Below, in pieces: positions 1-7,750 of a DNA stretch of 46,236 nucleotides. How positions within the stretch are numbered: the first letter of the stretch is position 1; each line of letters begins with the position of its first letter. The position numbers and the translations under genes were made by a program. Source of the DNA: an uncultured Hyphomicrobiales bacterium (GTDB taxonomy: Bacteria > Pseudomonadota > Alphaproteobacteria > Rhizobiales > Xanthobacteraceae). Below the pieces are notes generated by a model. It had not been told where the DNA came from. It searched no databases and was given only the letters and a program-made list of their open reading frames with translations. Location: positions 1 to 46,236 of the forward strand of contig CAIRGJ010000017.1 of the NCBI GenBank assembly GCA_903878085.1, given 5' to 3'.

Positions 1-1169
1 CCGATGAACAGGCCGAACTCGGTCTTGTTCTTGACCTCGCCCTCGACCGTCGAGCCGATCGGGTGCCTCTCGAGGAAGCCCTCCCACGGGTTCTGCAGGG
101 TCTGCTTGAGGCCGAGCGAGATGCGGCGCTTGACCGGATCGACTTCGAGCACCTGCACTTCGACTTCCTGCGAGGTCGAAACAATCTTGCCGGGGTGCAC
201 GTTCTTCTTGGTCCACGACATTTCGGAAACGTGGATCAGGCCTTCGATGCCCGGCTCCAGTTCGACGAAGGCGCCGTAGTCGGTGATGTTGGTGACGCGG
301 CCCGTGAACTTGGCGCCGACTGGATACTTGGCCTCGATGCCCTGCCACGGATCGTCCAGCAACTGCTTCATGCCGAGCGAGATGCGGTGGGTTTCGTGGT
401 TGATCTTGATGATCTTGACCTTCACCGACTGGCCGATGTTGAGCACTTCGGTCGGGTGATTGACGCGACGCCAGGCGATGTCGGTGACATGCAGCAGGCC
501 GTCGATGCCGCCGAGGTCGACGAAGGCGCCGTAGTCGGTGATGTTCTTGACCACGCCGTCGATGACCTGGCCCTCTTCGAGATTCTGCACCAGCTCCTGA
601 CGCTGCTCGGCGCGGGTCTCTTCCAGCACGGTGCGGCGGGAGACGACGATGTTGCCGCGGCGGCGATCCATTTTCAGGATCTGGAACTGCTGCGGCACGT
701 TCATCAGCGGCGTGACGTCGCGGATCGGGCGGATGTCGACCTGGCTGCGCGGCAGGAAGGCCACGGCGCCGTCGAGATCGACGGTGAAGCCACCCTTGAC
801 CTGATTGAAGATAACGCCGGTGACCTTTTCGTTGTTGGTGAAGCCCTTCTCGAGCTTGCCCCAGCTTTCCTCGCGCCGCGCCTTGTCACGTGACAGCACC
901 GCTTCACCGAGCGCGTTTTCCACGCGCTCAAGGTAGACCTCGACTTCGTCGCCGATCTTGATCGGGCTGGTACGGCCCGGGCCGGCGAATTCGCGCAGCG
1001 CCACGCGGCCTTCGGTCTTCAGACCGACGTCGATGACGGCGAGATCTTTTTCAATGCCGACGACGATGCCCTTGATGACGGAGCCTTCCTGCAGATTGCC
1101 GGTATGGAAGGACTCGTCGAGCATCGCAGCGAAGTCTTCACGCGAGGGGGATGCAGTAGCAGTGGCCAT
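1..1169 (-). CDS. rpsA: 30S ribosomal protein S1 (C-terminus cut by window edge)
   Basis: Ribosomal protein S1 binds mRNA on the 30S subunit and helps load it for initiation. About 389 codons are visible and the gene runs off the left edge; family members are usually about 560 residues, so roughly the last third is missing. The visible part holds several tandem S1 (OB-fold) repeats with the recurring pattern ITDYGAFVDL, ITDYGAFVEL and a final KNKTEFGLFIG at the edge. The start is the ATG at 1167-1169, giving MATATASPSRED, with an AGGAG ribosome binding site 6 bases upstream. In many bacteria rpsA directly follows cmk; here a plus-strand cys operon separates the two, so rpsA must have its own promoter in the 500 bp before it. 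Confidence 0.97.
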   Translation of the reverse strand, partial: MATATASPSREDFAAMLDESFHTGNLQEGSVIKGIVVGIEKDLAVIDVGLKTEGRVALREFAGPGRTSPIKIGDEVEVYLERVENALGEAVLSRDKARREESWGKLEKGFTNNEKVTGVIFNQVKGGFTVDLDGAVAFLPRSQVDIRPIRDVTPLMNVPQQFQILKMDRRRGNIVVSRRTVLEETRAEQRQELVQNLEEGQVIDGVVKNITDYGAFVDLGGIDGLLHVTDIAWRRVNHPTEVLNIGQSVKVKIIKINHETHRISLGMKQLLDDPWQGIEAKYPVGAKFTGRVTNITDYGAFVELEPGIEGLIHVSEMSWTKKNVHPGKIVSTSQEVEVQVLEVDPVKRRISLGLKQTLQNPWEGFLERHPIGSTVEGEVKNKTEFGLFI

Positions 1170-1534
1170 GTAGTCTCCTGTAAGCCGGCGCCGGTGGTTT
1201 GAATGATGTCCCGAACGCGCGGGCCGGAGGCTTGGCAAAGCCTTCGGCGACCAACCGGAATCCCGCATTCGGGAATCAAGCTGGCCGGCGCTAATACCGT
1301 ACGGTCGGAACGATTGGACTTGGATCGGGACGCCTTACGGCGAGGCTCGAGCGGGGCTTTGTCCTCCAACATCGAGGCGCGTTAGGCGCGTCCTCGGCCC
1401 GCTCGGGTGACCTCGACGATGTCGATGGCAGCCCGAATTGCCGCGTCTATAGCGAAATGCGCCCGCAGCGGCAAGGCGCGTGTGCCGGCGAAACCGTACG
1501 CGCCGCAGCGCCGCGTGCCTCTGGAGGTGTCCGG

Positions 1535-1565
1535 CCGCCGCCGCGGCATGCTGCCGCGGCGGTGG
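1535..1565. repeat. Perfect GC-rich inverted repeat (hairpin) upstream of cysH
   Basis: Arms at 1538-1548 and 1552-1562 are perfectly complementary over 11 bp around a 3-base TGC loop. The pairing extends three more positions outward if one G-U pair is allowed. No T-run follows on either strand, so it is not a normal intrinsic terminator. It could separate the rpsA and cysH control regions or be a leader structure if the cys transcript starts upstream of it. Confidence 0.5.
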
Positions 1566-1604
1566 AACGCGAAAGGTTCTTCCCTCGGATCGCGCCAAAA
1601 GGGG

Positions 1605-1659
1605 AATAATATGTTATTTTTCAAAGGGTTATTGCTTAAAACATTGGAATAATTTTATT
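1605..1659 (+). promoter_or_regulatory. Candidate operator array of AATAA/TTATT half-sites before the cys operon
   Basis: The 55 bp contain two palindromes of the form AATAA-n-TTATT: one at 1605-1618 (4-base spacer) and one at 1648-1659 (2-base spacer). Their centres are 42 bp apart, close to four helical turns. A further TTATT lies at 1629-1633. This AT-rich block stands out in a GC-rich genome and sits just before the cysH ribosome binding site. Such spacing is what a multimeric regulator (for example a LysR-type sulfur regulator such as CysB) could use; the regulator identity is inference only. Confidence 0.45.
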
Positions 1660-1679
1660 ACGGCGCTGGAGTTTTTGTC

Positions 1680-2442
1680 ATGTCCATTGCGCTTGCCCCT
1701 GCGGTTCCCCTCGAACCGGACGACCCAAATTTGCTGGCCGCTCGCCTTTCGGCGGCCGCGCCCGCGCTCGACCTGTTCCAGCGCGTCGCGGCCGCTCGCG
1801 CCGCGGTCGGCGGTCCCATCGTGTTCACGACCAGCTTCGGGCTCGAGGACCAGACCATCGGCCACGCCATCCTCAGGCAGGCGCTCGACATCGATATCGT
1901 GACGCTCGACACCGGCCGCCTGTTTCCGCAAACCCACGACGTCTGGGCGCAAACCGAGCGGCGCTACGGACGGCGCATCCGCGCCATCGTCCCCCGAGCG
2001 GCATCGGCTTGAAGCGCTGATCGAGCGGCAGGGCAGCGACGGCTTCCGCGCCTCGGTCGAGGTGCGCCGCGCCTGCTGCCACGTCCGCAAGGTCGAGCCG
2101 CTCAACCGCGCGCTTGCTGGCGCGCAAGGCTGGATCACCGGCCTGCGCGCCGATCAATCCGAGCACCGCGCCGACGTGGCCTTTGCCGAATTCGACGCCG
2201 CGCGCAGCCTCATCAAAATCAATCCGCTGTTCGACTGGACGCGCGACCGCGCCGCCGACTTCACGCGCGAGCATGGCGTGCCGGTCAATACTTTGCACGC
2301 CAGCGGCTTTCTCTCGATCGGCTGCGCGCCGTGCACCCGCGCGGTTGCGCCCGGCGAACCGGAGCGCGCCGGCCGCTGGTGGTGGGAAGCCGAAGGCAAA
2401 ACCGAATGCGGGCTGCATGTGCGAGAGGCGGTACACTCGTGA
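1680..2442 (+). pseudogene. cysH: APS reductase gene cysH, interrupted by a one-base frameshift
   Basis: Thioredoxin-dependent adenylyl-sulfate reductase reduces APS to sulfite in assimilation. The first part (1680-2012) reads to a stop after about 110 codons; the second part continues in the next frame to the TGA at 2440-2442. The break lies at the run of five C at 1991-1995: dropping one C restores [18 protein letters not shown] and a continuous protein of about 253 residues. Motifs include TTSFGLEDQ, TLDTGRLFPQT, the Cys-Cys pair in [14 protein letters not shown], and the catalytic ECGLH near the C-terminus. The paired cysteines are those of the 4Fe-4S (APS-using) type, which suits the lack of an APS kinase here. 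The start ATG has GGAG 9 bases upstream. A sequencing or assembly error in the C-run is as likely as a true mutation. It overlaps cysD by GTGA. Confidence 0.88.
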
Positions 2443-3368
2443 ACGACGCGACCATCACCAAAGCCAGCGGCACGCACAGCTATCTCGATCAGCTCGAGGC
2501 CGAGAGCATCCACATCATGCGCGAGACCGTCGCCGAGTGCGACAAGACCGTGATGCTGTATTCCATCGGCAAGGATTCTTCGGTGCTGTTGCATCTGGCG
2601 ATGAAAGCCTTTTATCCGGGCAAGCCGCCGTTCCCGCTGCTGCACGTCGACACCACCTGGAAATTCCGCGAGATGATCGACTTCCGCGACCGCCGCGCGC
2701 GCGAACTCGGCGTCGATCTCTTGGTGCACGTCAATCAGGATGGCGTGGCGCGCGGCATTGGCCCGGTTTCGCACGGCTCCGAACTGCATACCGACGTGAT
2801 GAAGACGCAGGGCCTGCGCCAAGCTCTCGACCTGCACGGCTTCGATGCGGCCATCGGCGGCGCGCGCCGCGACGAGGACAAATCGCGCGCCAAGGAGCGA
2901 ATCTTCTCGTTCCGCAATGCGCATCATCGCTGGGACCCGAAGCGGCAGCGGCCGGAACCGTGGCGGCTGTTCAACACGCATAAGCGCAAGGGCGAGAGCA
3001 TCCGCGTCTTCCCGCTGTCGAACTGGACCGAGTTCGACGTCTGGCTCTATATCCACCGCGAAAACATTCCGGTGGTGCCGCTTTATTTCGCCAAGCCGCG
3101 GCCGGTGGTGAAGCGCGGCGAGACTTTGGTCATGGTCGACGACGACCGCCTGCCGCTCGAGCCGGGTGAAGTGCCGCAGCTCCGCAACGTGCGCTTCCGC
3201 ACGCTCGGCTGCTATCCGCTCACCGGCGCGATCGAAAGCACCGCGATCTCGACCGAGAACATCCTCCGCGAAACCCTCGACAGCCGCTATTCCGAACGGC
3301 GCGACCGCGTCATCGACCAGGACGGTTCGGCCTCGATGGAACGCAAGAAGCAGGAAGGCTATTTCTGA
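2439..3368 (+). CDS. cysD: Sulfate adenylyltransferase subunit 2
   Basis: CysD is the catalytic ATP sulfurylase subunit that makes APS from sulfate and ATP, working with the GTPase CysN. The 309-residue product carries the PP-loop SIGKDSS at residues 42-48 and the family features [23 protein letters not shown] and [13 protein letters not shown] chose the GTG at 2439, which overlaps the cysH stop (GTGA); longer in-frame starts lie inside cysH and add residues unlike the family. The stop shares one base with the ATG of cysN, so the three genes look translationally coupled. Confidence 0.95.
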   Translation: MNDATITKASGTHSYLDQLEAESIHIMRETVAECDKTVMLYSIGKDSSVLLHLAMKAFYPGKPPFPLLHVDTTWKFREMIDFRDRRARELGVDLLVHVNQDGVARGIGPVSHGSELHTDVMKTQGLRQALDLHGFDAAIGGARRDEDKSRAKERIFSFRNAHHRWDPKRQRPEPWRLFNTHKRKGESIRVFPLSNWTEFDVWLYIHRENIPVVPLYFAKPRPVVKRGETLVMVDDDRLPLEPGEVPQLRNVRFRTLGCYPLTGAIESTAISTENILRETLDSRYSERRDRVIDQDGSASMERKKQEGYF

Positions 3369-4951
3369 TGAATATCCTGGCCGATCCTGCCGCGTTCGCG
3401 CGCGATGCGGTGCTTTACAATCACGAAAGCAAAAGCCTGCTGCGCTTCATTGCCTGCGGTTCGGTCGATCACGGCAAATCGAGCCTGCTCGGGCGCCTGC
3501 TGTTCGATGCAGACTTAGTGCTCGACGATCAGATCGAAGCGCTGCGCAAGGATACCGGGCAATTGACCGGCGCAGTGGAGGACCTCGATTTTTCCCTGCT
3601 GTTCGATGGGCTTGCCGCCGAGCGTGAGCAGAAGATCACCATCGACCTCGCCTATCGTTTCTTCGCCACCGAGAAACGTAAGTTCATCGTCGCCGACGCG
3701 CCCGGCCACGAGCAGTACACCCGCAACATGGCGACCGGCGCCTCCACCGCCGACCTCGCGCTCATTCTCGTCAACGCGCAGTCGGGATTGACGCAGCAGA
3801 CCCGGCGTCACGCGCTGATCGCCGCGACGCTCGGCGTGCATCATCTCGTCGTCGCCGTGAACAAGATGGACCTGGTCGCCTATTCGCGGGCAACCTTCGA
3901 GGCCATCGAAACGGAATTCCGGAAGTTCTCCGACAGACTCGGCGGCGTATCGATCACTTTCATTCCGGTCTCGGCGCGCGGCGGCGACAACGTCGTCAAG
4001 CGCTCGCCGCATATGGCCTGGTATCGCGGCCCAACGCTGTTGGAGAAACTCGAGACGGTCGACGTCACGCCGCGCGCGGCCAACCAGGCGTTCCGCATGG
4101 CGGTGCAATGGGTGAGCCGTCCGACGCCGGATTTCCGCGGCTATTGCGGGCTCATCGCCGGCGGTGAAGTGCGCCCCGGCATGGAGGTGATCGTGCAGCC
4201 TTCGGGCCAGCGCACTCGCATCGCCAGCATCGTCACCGCCGATGGCGAACTCGCCCGCGCCGGCACCGGGCAATCGGTGACGTTGACACTTGCCGACGAT
4301 GTCGATGTCTCGCGCGGCGACCTGATCGCCGACGTTGCGCGGCCTGCGGAAGTCTCAGATCGCATCGACGCCCGCATCTTCTGGATGGGCCAGGGCACAT
4401 TGGCGCCCGGCAGCCGCTTCCATATCAAGCTCGGCACCGCTTCGGCGGCGGCGAATATCAGCGGACCAATGCATCTGATCGATCTCGGTCAGGACGCGGC
4501 GGTGACGCCGGTCGACCGGCTCATGAGCAACGAGTTCGGCCTATGCCGTCTCGAACTCGACCGGCCGCTCGCCGCCGACCGCTACGGCGCGAACCGCGAG
4601 ACCGGCAGCTTCATTCTGATCGACGCCGAAACCCACGACACGGTGGCGATGGGTCTGGTGGAGAATGCCAGCGCACCGGCGCTCACGCCCGACAAGCGCG
4701 ACAGCGTCGTGCGCTCGGTTGCGACGCGCATCGCGCGCCTGTTCGGAAAGAACGAAACGCATGGCCGCTCCATCGCCAAAGCCATCAGCTGGCGCGCGAC
4801 CGGCAGCCTCGATACTTTCGTCATCAGTTGGATCATCACCGGCAATACCGCGATTGCCGGCTCGATCGCCGTCACCGAAATCGTCACCAAGATTTTGTTC
4901 TATTATTTCCACGAACGCATCTGGGCGCTGGCGTCGTGGGGGCGGCGCTAG
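3368..4951 (+). CDS. cysN: Sulfate adenylyltransferase GTPase subunit with C-terminal DUF2061 membrane domain
   Basis: CysN is the regulatory GTPase of ATP sulfurylase. The 527-residue protein has G1 GSVDHGKS at 31-38, G3 DAPGHEQY, G4 NKMD, then EF-Tu-like beta-barrel domains to about residue 440. Instead of the APS kinase (CysC) domain found in CysNC fusions, residues 467-525 form a DUF2061 domain: [17 protein letters not shown], two hydrophobic stretches and YYFHERIW. This would tether the enzyme to the membrane. No P-loop kinase follows. With a 4Fe-4S type CysH next door, PAPS would not be needed. The stop codon overlaps that of the convergent cmk gene in a shared CTAG. Confidence 0.93.
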   Translation: MNILADPAAFARDAVLYNHESKSLLRFIACGSVDHGKSSLLGRLLFDADLVLDDQIEALRKDTGQLTGAVEDLDFSLLFDGLAAEREQKITIDLAYRFFATEKRKFIVADAPGHEQYTRNMATGASTADLALILVNAQSGLTQQTRRHALIAATLGVHHLVVAVNKMDLVAYSRATFEAIETEFRKFSDRLGGVSITFIPVSARGGDNVVKRSPHMAWYRGPTLLEKLETVDVTPRAANQAFRMAVQWVSRPTPDFRGYCGLIAGGEVRPGMEVIVQPSGQRTRIASIVTADGELARAGTGQSVTLTLADDVDVSRGDLIADVARPAEVSDRIDARIFWMGQGTLAPGSRFHIKLGTASAAANISGPMHLIDLGQDAAVTPVDRLMSNEFGLCRLELDRPLAADRYGANRETGSFILIDAETHDTVAMGLVENASAPALTPDKRDSVVRSVATRIARLFGKNETHGRSIAKAISWRATGSLDTFVISWIITGNTAIAGSIAVTEIVTKILFYYFHERIWALASWGRR

Positions 4952-5571
4952 CGCTGCTTGCTGCGCTCGACGACCGCGATGGCGGCGGCGAGAGCTGCAT
5001 CGATTCCCAAATGCGTCGTATCGAGCAGATGCGCGTCGGCGGCCTGCTTCAGCGGCGAAGCGGCACGGCTGGTGTCGCGTTCGTCGCGTTTGAAGATGTC
5101 GGTGAGCACCGTGGCCTCGTCGATGGTCTTGCCCTGCGCACGATACTCGGCGGCGCGGCGGCCGGCGCGGACCTGCGGCGTCGCGGTGACGAACAGCTTC
5201 ACATCGGCATCGGGGCAAATCACGGTGCCAATATCGCGGCCGTCGATCACCGCGCCGGGCGGAATGGCTGCAAAATCGCGCTGAAACGCCACCAAAGCCG
5301 CCCTTAATTCAGGAATCGCGGACACCAGCGAGGCCGCTTCGCCCACCGCCGGGGTCTTGAGCGCGGCTTCATCGAACCGCGAGCCAAGCGCCTTGGCGGC
5401 GGCAACCGCAGCAGCAACGTCGTCGGGCCGTTTGCCGGCATCGAGCAGGCTTTTGGCGACCGCGCGGTACAACAGGCCGGTGTCGAGATGGCGCAGGCCG
5501 TAATGCGCCGCCAGCCGCTTGCCGAGCGTGCCCTTGCCCGAGGCCGCGGGTCCATCGATGGCGATGATCAT
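4948..5571 (-). CDS. cmk: Cytidylate kinase
   Basis: Phosphorylates CMP and dCMP with ATP in nucleotide salvage. The 207-residue length fits the family. The P-loop GPAASGKGT is at residues 7-15, followed by [12 protein letters not shown] and the conserved [21 protein letters not shown]. The ATG overlaps the aroA stop (ATGA), so the two genes are translationally coupled. The 3' end overlaps that of cysN tail to tail. The usual downstream partner rpsA is displaced about 3.8 kb by the cys genes. Confidence 0.96.
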   Translation of the reverse strand: MIIAIDGPAASGKGTLGKRLAAHYGLRHLDTGLLYRAVAKSLLDAGKRPDDVAAAVAAAKALGSRFDEAALKTPAVGEAASLVSAIPELRAALVAFQRDFAAIPPGAVIDGRDIGTVICPDADVKLFVTATPQVRAGRRAAEYRAQGKTIDEATVLTDIFKRDERDTSRAASPLKQAADAHLLDTTHLGIDAALAAAIAVVERSKQR

Positions 5572-6902
5572 GAGAAGTCGGCGCCCAAGCTGCGCATCAG
5601 GCCGGTGAAATCCGGGAAGCTGGTGGCGATGAAGGCCGAGTCGTCGATGCGCACCGGATTGTCGCTGGCCAGCCCCATCATCAACGCCGACATGGCGATG
5701 CGGTGATCCATGTGGGTTTTGACTTCGCCGCCGCCGGCGACATTCGATTTGCCATGCACGATCAGGTCGTCGCCCTCGATCTCGACGATGACGCCATTGA
5801 CGCGCAGCATGTCGGCGGTGGCCTCGAGCCGGTCGCTCTCCTTGACGCGCAATTCCTTCAGGCCGCGCATGCGCGTCACGCCTTCGGCGAACGACGCCGC
5901 GACCGCGAGGATCAGATATTCGTCGATCATCGACGGCGCGCGCTCCGGCGGCACCACGACGCCCTTGAGCTGCGAGGCAGTGACGCGCAGATCGGCGACT
6001 TCCTCGCCGCCGTCGTCGCGGGTCGCCAGCGTTTCGATATTGGCGCCCATCTCCTTCAGCGTCGCGAACAGCCCGGTGCGCAGCGCGTTGGTCATCACCG
6101 CGTCGAGGATCAGCTCGGAGCCGGGCACGATCAGTGCGGCGACCAGCGGAAACGCCGCCGATGACGGGTCGGCCGGCACCACGACGTTTGACGGCTCAAG
6201 CTCGGGCTGGCCCTGCAGCACGATGCGGCGGCCATGCTCGCCATGCGGCTTGCTGGTGATCTTGGCGCCGAAATGTTTCAGCAGGCGCTCGGTGTGGTCG
6301 CGGGTGGCTTCCGCCTCGATCACGGTGGTCTCACCGGGCGCCGCCAGGCCCGCCAGCAGCACCGCCGACTTGAGCTGCGCCGACGGCACCGGCGATTCGT
6401 AGGTGATCGGCATCGGGTCGGCTGCGCCTTGCAGCGTCAGCGGCAGCCGATCGCCTTCGCCGGCCGAGATGACGCGCGCGCCCATCTTTTCCAGCGGGTC
6501 GAGCACGCGGCGCATCGGCCGTGTGCGCAAACTGGCGTCGCCGTCGAAGGTCGCGGTAATGCCGCAGCCAGCTACCGCGCCGAGCGCCAGCCGGCAGCCG
6601 GTGCCGGAATTGCCGAAATCGAGCGAGCCCGACGGCTGGGCAAAGCCGCCAACGCCGACGCCGTGGACACGCCAGAGGCCCTCGCCGGTCCGTTCCACCC
6701 GGGCGCCGAGCGCGCGCATGGCGTCCGCGGTATGGAGTACGTCCTCGCCCTCCAGCAGGCCGCTGATGGCGGTCTCGCCGACCGTCATGGCGGCCAGAAT
6801 CAGCGCCCGGTGCGAGATCGATTTGTCGCCTGGGACGCGGATGCGGCCCTTGAGCGGAGAGCCCCGGCGGGCGGTCAGAGGCGTCAGAACGGCGGAATTC
6901 AC
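5568..6902 (-). CDS. aroA: 3-phosphoshikimate 1-carboxyvinyltransferase (EPSP synthase)
   Basis: Condenses shikimate 3-phosphate with PEP in the chorismate pathway. I chose the GTG at 6900-6902 ([19 protein letters not shown]), preceded by AAGGATAGG; a longer reading to 7016 adds 38 residues with no family character. The protein is 444 residues. Motifs: [11 protein letters not shown] at 24-34, GNSGTG at 97-102, the family run [23 protein letters not shown], and KESDRLE. The overall pattern, including [10 protein letters not shown] and DASLRTRP, matches class II enzymes (CP4-like). The site that is Ala100 in the glyphosate-insensitive CP4 enzyme is Gly100 here. The gene overlaps cmk. Confidence 0.96.
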   Translation of the reverse strand: MNSAVLTPLTARRGSPLKGRIRVPGDKSISHRALILAAMTVGETAISGLLEGEDVLHTADAMRALGARVERTGEGLWRVHGVGVGGFAQPSGSLDFGNSGTGCRLALGAVAGCGITATFDGDASLRTRPMRRVLDPLEKMGARVISAGEGDRLPLTLQGAADPMPITYESPVPSAQLKSAVLLAGLAAPGETTVIEAEATRDHTERLLKHFGAKITSKPHGEHGRRIVLQGQPELEPSNVVVPADPSSAAFPLVAALIVPGSELILDAVMTNALRTGLFATLKEMGANIETLATRDDGGEEVADLRVTASQLKGVVVPPERAPSMIDEYLILAVAASFAEGVTRMRGLKELRVKESDRLEATADMLRVNGVIVEIEGDDLIVHGKSNVAGGGEVKTHMDHRIAMSALMMGLASDNPVRIDDSAFIATSFPDFTGLMRSLGADFS

Positions 6903-7081
6903 GTTGGACCTATCCTTAATGAAGTCGGGCCGTCCTACCACGCAGCCTTGGGGACCGTCATCCGCGGCCTTTGCGGGACTTTTGGCTGTCCGAAGCGCTT
7001 GACAGGTGCGCTGCAACTAGCCAAGTGAAGCACCGCTTACAGCAAAGCATCGCTTTATAGACCTTTCGAGGAACCTTGACC

Positions 7082-7489
7082 GTGGCTAAAACTGAGCTCG
7101 GCACCAAACGCGTCTGCCCCGAAACGGGTCGTAAGTTCTACGACCTCGGCAAGACGCCGGTGATATCGCCCTATACCGGCAAAGTCGTACCGATCATTGT
7201 GCCGGTGCAGTCGCGCTCGCGCCCGCCGGAAGCGGCGCGTCCGGCGCCAGCGGCGGAGGTCGAGACCATCGTGCCGGAGACGGCGGACGCCGAATTCGTT
7301 TCGCTGGAGGACGCCGAGGCCGAACAGCAGGGCAAGAAGAACGCCGACGGCACGCCCGTGGTCGGCGAGGACGAAGTCGAAGCCGATGAGAGCCTCGACG
7401 ATGCCGCCTTCATCGAAGAGCAGGACGAAGGCGATCCGGACGTCACCGACATCATCGGCGAAGGCATCGAAAAGGAAGAAGAGACATGA
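7082..7489 (+). CDS. FYDLN acidic-domain protein (TIGR02300 family)
   Basis: A small alphaproteobacterial protein of unknown function. The N-terminal 40 residues form the conserved module: ELGTKRVC, then FYDLG and SPYTGK, a possible metal-binding knuckle with Cys12. The rest is a long acidic, low-complexity tail rich in Asp and Glu. The GTG at 7082 gives the typical start VAKTELGTKR and lies 9 bases after an AGGA motif; a TTG at 7076 is too close to it. The gene is divergent from aroA and upstream of tRNA-Ala. Confidence 0.85.
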   Translation: MAKTELGTKRVCPETGRKFYDLGKTPVISPYTGKVVPIIVPVQSRSRPPEAARPAPAAEVETIVPETADAEFVSLEDAEAEQQGKKNADGTPVVGEDEVEADESLDDAAFIEEQDEGDPDVTDIIGEGIEKEEET

Positions 7490-7567
7490 GCCTCGCCGTC
7501 CGATAATATCCGGCGACGTGCTTTTCGACCCGCGTGTCCAGAATGCGGGACTTGGAATTCAGAGATT

Positions 7568-7643
7568 GGGGCCATAGCTCAGCTGGGAGAGCGCCTGCAT
7601 GGCATGCAGGAGGTCAGCGGTTCGATCCCGCTTGGCTCCACCA
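7568..7643 (+). tRNA. tRNA-Ala (anticodon GGC)
   Basis: A complete 76-base cloverleaf. The acceptor stem GGGGCCA pairs with TGGCTCC (one G-U), followed by A and an encoded CCA at 7641-7643. The anticodon stem CCTGC/GCAGG encloses loop ATGGCAT with anticodon GGC at 7601-7603. D-arm (AGCTCAGCTGGGAGAGC) and T-arm (GTTCGATCC) are standard. A strong terminator follows within 10 bases. Confidence 0.98.
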
Positions 7644-7650
7644 ACTTCCT

Positions 7651-7684
7651 AAAAAAGCCGCCCTCACTGGGCGGCTTTTTTTAT
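7651..7684 (+). terminator. Rho-independent terminator of tRNA-Ala
   Basis: Stem AAGCCGCCC (7655-7663) pairs with GGGCGGCTT (7669-7677) around a 5-base loop and is followed by a T-run. The preceding A-run makes it usable in both directions. Confidence 0.93.
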
Positions 7685-7750
7685 GGCCCGCATACTGACA
7701 GCCGCATTGGCGCCGTTGCATGATGCCGGCAAAACTGGGGGAAACAAAAA

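Larger units (their letters stand above)
1170..1679. other. Gene-free divergent control region between rpsA and cysH
   Basis: About 510 bp with no credible gene. It must carry the promoters of both rpsA (minus) and the cysHDN operon (plus). The rpsA-proximal two thirds is GC-rich; the last 75 bp before cysH is sharply AT-rich. Two structures are listed separately: a strong hairpin at 1535-1565 and an array of AATAA/TTATT half-sites at 1605-1659. No clear sigma-70 hexamer pair could be assigned for either gene. Confidence 0.6.

Noticed and set aside
63-893. Long plus-strand open frame opposite rpsA
   Set aside because: It is the complement of the S1 repeats; in GC-rich DNA the opposite strand of a real gene often stays open. 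Its translation shows no family.
1286-1304. Short GCTAATACCGTA match reminiscent of 16S rRNA
   Set aside because: Only about a dozen bases agree and flanking sequence shows no rRNA; coincidence.
2154-3056. 300-codon minus-strand frame across cysH and cysD
   Set aside because: Opposite strand of two recognised genes; no motif and composition typical of GC-rich shadows.
3515-4273. Long minus-strand frame within cysN
   Set aside because: Antisense shadow of a clear GTPase gene, with low-complexity Arg/His/Asp composition and no ribosome binding site.
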